Shown here in pieces: positions 61,120-64,000 of a stretch of 64,000 nucleotides of DNA. The stretch is from Streptomyces sp. NRRL F-6492 (lineage in GTDB: Bacteria; Actinomycetota; Actinomycetes; Streptomycetales; Streptomycetaceae), in the NCBI RefSeq assembly GCF_001280125.1, contig NZ_LGEG01000001.1:62001-126000 (forward strand), given 5' to 3'. Made by a program: the position numbers and the translations under genes. The notes under the pieces were generated by a model that was not told the DNA's origin, made no database searches, and was given only the letters and a program-made list of their open reading frames with translations. How positions within the stretch are numbered: the stretch's first letter is position 1; every line of letters starts with the position of its first letter.

Positions 61120-62115
61120 TCAACGCTGCTCGGAGAGCCAGCCGTTCTGCACCGCGCGCACGCCCGCCTCGAAGCGGCTGCGCGCCCCGAGCCGGGTCAT
61201 CAGCTCGGAGGCGAGCCGTCGCGCGGTGCGCGGCGACACCCCGAGCCGCTTGGCGATGGTCTCGTCCGTGTGGCCCTCGGCGAGCAGGATCACGACCATG
61301 GACTGCTGGTCGGTGAGCCCCTGGTCGTCGGCCCTGCTCTCCTCGTTCAGCGGCCGGGCGCCGTTCCAGACGCCGTCGAACAGCGCGCACAGCGCGGTCA
61401 GCGTGCCCTGGCCGGTCAGCACGACGGCGCCCTCGGCGCTGTTGTTGCTGTTCACGGGGATGACGGCGGCCTTGCGGTCGACGACGATCAGCCGGGTCGG
61501 CAGCGTCGGCACGGTGCGCACCTCGCCGCCCAGCTTGGACAGCCAGCTCACGTACTGGAGGGTGTGCGGGCTGTTGCGGGCGCTGTTGAGGTAGACCGTC
61601 CGCATCCGGACACCGCGCTCCAGCAGCTCCTGGTTGAGCGGCTTCGCCGCCTCGATGTGCTCCGGCCGCTGGGGCCCGTCCGGCGCGAAGGTCATGACCT
61701 CTTCCCGGGTGTCCCGGGTGAGCGCCGCGAGCCGGTCGCGGATCTGGTCGATCCCGGTCAGGCGCTCGCTGTGCGGGCGGTTGTCGTCCGGCCGTATTTC
61801 CGCGTACTCCGCTATCAGCCGGGCCGCGGCCGCGCGCGACTCCTCCAGCCGTTTCTGGTGCGCCGCGAGTTCGGCCTGCTGACGCGCCATCAGCACTTGG
61901 AGGCCGACCTCGGGCGATACGGGCCACAACTCGCCCTCCCGTTCGTAGGAGGGTCTCAGCAGGGACAGTTCGCTCAGGGTGTCCAGTCCGTGGCGGACCT
62001 GGTCGGTGGTGAGTTCCAGTCGCTCGGCGAGGTCTGCCACGCCGTCACGCGGCTGTGTCAGGAGGCCTCTGTAGACGGCCTCGGCGACGGAATCGAGACC
62101 AAGCGACTTGAGCAC
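61120..62115 (-). CDS. TrmB/LuxR composite transcriptional regulator
   Basis: The 331-residue protein begins with a TrmB-like winged helix (about 1-65: GLDSVAEAVYRGLLTQP, then LTTDQVRHGLDTLSE), continues through a helix and a phospholipase-D-like sensor region (about 75-255) and ends in a LuxR helix-turn-helix (LTDQQSMVVILLAEGHTDET, about 265-330). Regulators of this layout occur in streptomycete secondary-metabolite loci. The GTG start follows GGGGGGAG. A 12-mer 51 bases upstream is repeated before the small peptide gene at 62766, so it may bind both sites. Confidence 0.85.
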   Translation of the reverse strand: MLKSLGLDSVAEAVYRGLLTQPRDGVADLAERLELTTDQVRHGLDTLSELSLLRPSYEREGELWPVSPEVGLQVLMARQQAELAAHQKRLEESRAAAARLIAEYAEIRPDDNRPHSERLTGIDQIRDRLAALTRDTREEVMTFAPDGPQRPEHIEAAKPLNQELLERGVRMRTVYLNSARNSPHTLQYVSWLSKLGGEVRTVPTLPTRLIVVDRKAAVIPVNSNNSAEGAVVLTGQGTLTALCALFDGVWNGARPLNEESRADDQGLTDQQSMVVILLAEGHTDETIAKRLGVSPRTARRLASELMTRLGARSRFEAGVRAVQNGWLSEQR

Positions 62116-62165
62116 GGCGTATCTCCCCCCAGAGGCCTCGCAGTAAAGACCATCGCATCATCCCA

Positions 62166-62177
62166 CGAGTGGCTCGT
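62166..62177 (-). promoter_or_regulatory. shared 12-mer upstream of the TrmB/LuxR regulator
   Basis: On the minus strand this reads ACGAGCCACTCG, 51 bases before the regulator start and between it and the divergent 118-residue gene. It differs at one base from the site at 62731-62742. It also contains a short palindrome ACGAG-TGG-CTCGT (62165-62177). Confidence 0.55.
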
Positions 62178-62266
62178 TTTACACAGTAAGGAGTCGTGGA
62201 CTGTACCGGCCATTGCAGGAATGGGACTTACCGGTGCTCTTCTCCCCTGTTTGCCCTTTTGGGAAA

Positions 62267-62623
62267 ATGCGAGGCGTGTATCTCGTTCACACCGAACTCC
62301 TCAACAGGAAGGCGGAGTTGTGCATCCCCCGGAACCTCGTGGATCTCCTCCGCGCCCTGGCACGCCCCGACGACGGAGTGGAACACGTGGTCGTCCACCC
62401 CCACCCGGAGCAGGGGGTGACGGTGGGCATCTACCTGCTGGCCGAACGCCTGATGGACGCGGAGGAGACGGCGGCGAGGCTGTGCGGACGCGCGGTGGCC
62501 GAGGTCGGTCCGCTCCCGGGCTGGCGGGTCGGCCGCTCCGAGGCGCCGCTCCTCGCTCCGTACGGCCTCGACAGCTTCGACAGCTTCGACGGCTTCGGCC
62601 GCCTCGAAGGCCTCGTGGAATGA
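62267..62623 (+). CDS. hypothetical protein with C-terminal FDS repeat
   Basis: This 118-residue protein is not recognised. Residues 3-75 look like a small folded domain (VYLVHTELLNRKAELCIP, then VGIYLLAERLMDAEETAARL), and the C-terminus holds LDSFDSFDGF encoded by 9-bp repeats. It is divergent from the TrmB/LuxR regulator. The start is uncertain: ATG 62267 lies close to GGGA, GTG 62276 follows GCGAGG, and an upstream TTG at 62213 would put a rare TTA codon in the message. Confidence 0.55.
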   Translation: MRGVYLVHTELLNRKAELCIPRNLVDLLRALARPDDGVEHVVVHPHPEQGVTVGIYLLAERLMDAEETAARLCGRAVAEVGPLPGWRVGRSEAPLLAPYGLDSFDSFDGFGRLEGLVE

Positions 62624-62730
62624 CCCCGGGGACGCGCCCCGCTGACCGCTTCGGTCCAGGGCCCGTTCCGTCCACCGGAACTCTCTTCCGAAGCCGTTTC
62701 CGCTTGGCGAAGCTTCTTCTCACAGAACGA

Positions 62731-62742
62731 ACAAGCCACTCG
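62731..62742 (+). promoter_or_regulatory. shared 12-mer upstream of the small peptide gene
   Basis: ACAAGCCACTCG matches 11 of 12 bases with the site before the TrmB/LuxR gene. It ends 23 bases before the peptide ATG. A repressor or activator acting here would overlap the promoter or leader. Confidence 0.55.
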
Positions 62743-62765
62743 CTTCGGAATGGATCCTTACATTG

Positions 62766-62906
62766 ATGCGCTTCCGTCCCGCCCGCTGGGCCGCGATTGT
62801 CCTGACGGCCCTTGCCCTCTTCACCCCCGCGATCGCCGCGTCCGGCGACACCACGGACTCCGTGGTCGCCGGCTCCCCCGCGCCGAACGACATGATCTGG
62901 GGCTGA
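62766..62906 (+). CDS. 46-residue secreted peptide precursor
   Basis: The small gene encodes a classic signal peptide: MRFRPARWAA at the basic end, hydrophobic IVLTALALFTP, and cleavage expected after AIAA (about residue 25). The mature peptide would have about 21 residues, rich in Ser, Asp, Thr and Pro and ending NDMIWG. There is no Cys, so it is not a lanthipeptide or disulfide peptide. A perfect hairpin terminator begins 9 bases after the stop, and a probable operator lies upstream, which supports a real gene. Function is unknown; a signalling peptide for the adjacent regulator is possible. Confidence 0.65.
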   Translation: MRFRPARWAAIVLTALALFTPAIAASGDTTDSVVAGSPAPNDMIWG

Positions 62907-62914
62907 TGTCCGCC

Positions 62915-62932
62915 CCGACGCCAAGGCGTCGG
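62915..62932 (+). terminator. hairpin after the secreted peptide gene
   Basis: CCGACGCC pairs perfectly with GGCGTCGG across an AA loop, starting 9 bases after the peptide stop codon. Confidence 0.6.
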
Positions 62933-63051
62933 ACCGGCGGTGCGGGAGGCGGGCGCCCGGAGTGCCCTTTCCAGAATGTGGGACGGCATCGAAGACGAAG
63001 GTCTTCGGTGCCGTTTCGGCTTTTCGGCGCGCGGTCACCGCACGCGGCGGA

Positions 63052-63381
63052 TCAGGAATCCCGCCGGACGCGACTCCGCTCCGTTTCGGGTGGGGCCGAC
63101 ACACCGATCAGACCGTCCAGACCGTCCAGACCGTCTAGCCCGTCCAGACCGGCCAGACCTGCCAGGATGTCCAGCCCGTCCAGCCCGTCCAGACCGGCCA
63201 GGACGTCACCCACCAGAACGGGCTCCCGGGCGGGACGCTCCGCCCCGGTCCGCTCGCACTCCGGGCAGAGGGCCATGCCGAGACTCGCCACCCACGCCCC
63301 GTACGGGACGCCGCAGAAGTCGCACTCCGTGCTCCGCCGACCCGCGACCATGCCCCGCCTCCCCCTCAGAGACGCCGTCAC
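63052..63381 (-). CDS. zinc-ribbon-like protein with LDG repeat tail
   Basis: The 109-residue protein has CDFC (about 20-23) and CPEC (about 39-42), a spacing suited to one zinc ribbon, followed by a tail of tandem Leu-Asp-Gly triplets (about 61-90) and a basic end. The tail is encoded by 9-bp DNA repeats. I recognise no family. It may start at the second Met (about residue 11). It is convergent with the peptide gene and divergent from the HAD gene. Confidence 0.55.
   Translation of the reverse strand: MTASLRGRRGMVAGRRSTECDFCGVPYGAWVASLGMALCPECERTGAERPAREPVLVGDVLAGLDGLDGLDILAGLAGLDGLDGLDGLDGLIGVSAPPETERSRVRRDS
63111..63201 (-). repeat. 9-bp tandem repeats encoding Leu-Asp-Gly
   Basis: About ten imperfect copies of a 9-mer related to CCGTCCAGA lie in frame in the zinc-ribbon gene. 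Third-base and unit variation keeps Leu-Asp-Gly while DNA drifts, which hints at selection on the peptide. Confidence 0.8.
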
Positions 63382-63571
63382 CTTTCCGGATCCTTCCCCG
63401 CCACCCGAAAAACGAACGAATGCTTACGGCCACGTCCGAACGGACCGAAAGCGTCACACGGGCCCCACGGGTGTCCCACGGGCGGCTCGAATCCGACCCT
63501 CCGCCCCTTTTCCTCCACTCATATGTGCGGCTCCTCGCACGCCCGTGCACGAGGTGCGGAAGAATGGTGCG

Positions 63572-64000
63572 GTGACCTCTCCCCGTTCTCCGCGGCCCCC
63601 GCGGTCCCCGCGCCCCTCCGCCCCGGTGCCCCGGCTGATCGCCACCGACCTCGACGGCACGCTGCTCCGCGACGACAAGACCGTCTCGGAGCGCACGGTC
63701 GCCGCCCTCGCCGCGGCCGAGCGGGCCGGGATCGAGGTCTTCTTCGTCACCGGCCGCCCCGCCCGCTGGATGGACGTCGTCAGCGCGCACGTCCACGGAC
63801 ACGGCATGGCGATCTGCGCCAACGGCGCCGCCGTCGTCGACCTCCACTCCGGAGGCACCTTCCTGGAGGTCCGCCCGCTGGAGCGGCCGGTCGCCCTCGA
63901 CGTCGTCGAGGCCCTGCGCGCCGCCGCGCCCGGGGCCTCCTTCGCCGTGGAGCTCACCACCGGCATCCACTACGAACCGCACTACCCGCCCTTCTTCCTC
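63572..64000 (+). CDS. Cof-type HAD-superfamily phosphatase, N-terminal part
   Basis: The frame runs off the window after 143 codons. After a Pro/Arg/Ser-rich start (about 1-19) comes HAD motif I in [15 protein letters not shown] (about 23-37) and motif II in FFVTGRP (about 60-66), followed by the start of a C2 cap. It is a paralogue of the enzyme at 11990-12796 and is probably core genome, marking the end of the cluster. The GTG start is preceded by GCGGAAG. Confidence 0.85.
   Translation, partial: MTSPRSPRPPRSPRPSAPVPRLIATDLDGTLLRDDKTVSERTVAALAAAERAGIEVFFVTGRPARWMDVVSAHVHGHGMAICANGAAVVDLHSGGTFLEVRPLERPVALDVVEALRAAAPGASFAVELTTGIHYEPHYPPFFL

Noticed and set aside
62213..62266. A TTG start extending the 118-residue protein, with an in-frame TTA codon suggesting bldA control
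   Set aside because: There is no Shine-Dalgarno before the TTG, and the extension is not protein-like; I do not claim bldA control.

Overview
The window is high-GC actinobacterial DNA, almost certainly Streptomyces. The evidence is codon-third-position GC bias in every gene, many GTG starts, ATGA/GTGA gene overlaps, a Tat-dependent DyP peroxidase beside a Sco/PCuAC/CopCD copper operon, and a pepP - copper operon - pheA - serS order that, from memory, matches the core chromosome of S. coelicolor and S. lividans, roughly 100 kb from oriC.

Region 1 (1-28,976) is core genome. It starts with the tail of a SpoIIE-type phosphatase, aminopeptidase P and an RsbW-like kinase. A copper operon follows (YcnI, Sco, PCuAC, CopC-CopD, DtpA-like peroxidase), then pheA, serS, a Cof-type HAD phosphatase, a rhomboid-like membrane protein and lpdA. 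Next come a FadR-type regulator with an MFS transporter, a two-ATPase/two-permease ABC operon, an M24 hydrolase with an alpha/beta-hydrolase-SDR fusion and a MerR regulator. The last genes are KptA, a small unknown, a DUF72 protein and an aldehyde dehydrogenase. Replication-type motifs sit inside this region: two clusters of DnaA-box-like 9-mers (10.26-10.59 kb and 25.18-25.25 kb) and a parS-like 14-mer inside the peroxidase gene.

Region 2 (29,062-60,774) is a lipopeptide NRPS gene cluster. One tightly packed minus-strand operon runs from 58,871 down to 29,062: TauD-family oxygenase, divergent SHMT paralogue, a 4,945-residue FAAL-ACP-(C-A-T)x4 synthetase, a 1,524-residue C-A-T-C* synthetase, a diaminobutyrate-type aminotransferase, a JmjC/cupin oxygenase, an MFS exporter, MbtH, a type II thioesterase, an alpha/beta hydrolase and a membrane M28 peptidase. 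A phosphopantetheinyl transferase, a second MbtH and a LuxR-type orphan regulator lie upstream. The expected product is a fatty-acylated pentapeptide: the FAAL activates the acyl chain, module 4 has a diaminobutyrate-like pocket supplied by the aminotransferase, and module 3 belongs to an aminoadipate-reductase-like clade. No thioesterase domain is present. The assembly line ends in a condensation-like domain whose catalytic HH is replaced by SY, so release must be unconventional or occur in trans.

Region 3 (61,120-64,000) holds a TrmB/LuxR composite regulator, a divergent 118-residue unknown, and a 46-residue secreted peptide gene with its own terminator. A near-identical 12-mer (ACRAGCCACTCG) lies upstream of both the regulator and the peptide gene, suggesting a regulator-peptide circuit. 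A zinc-ribbon protein with a Leu-Asp-Gly repeat tail and the start of a second Cof-type HAD phosphatase close the window. No tRNA, rRNA, CRISPR array, insertion sequence or prophage was seen.
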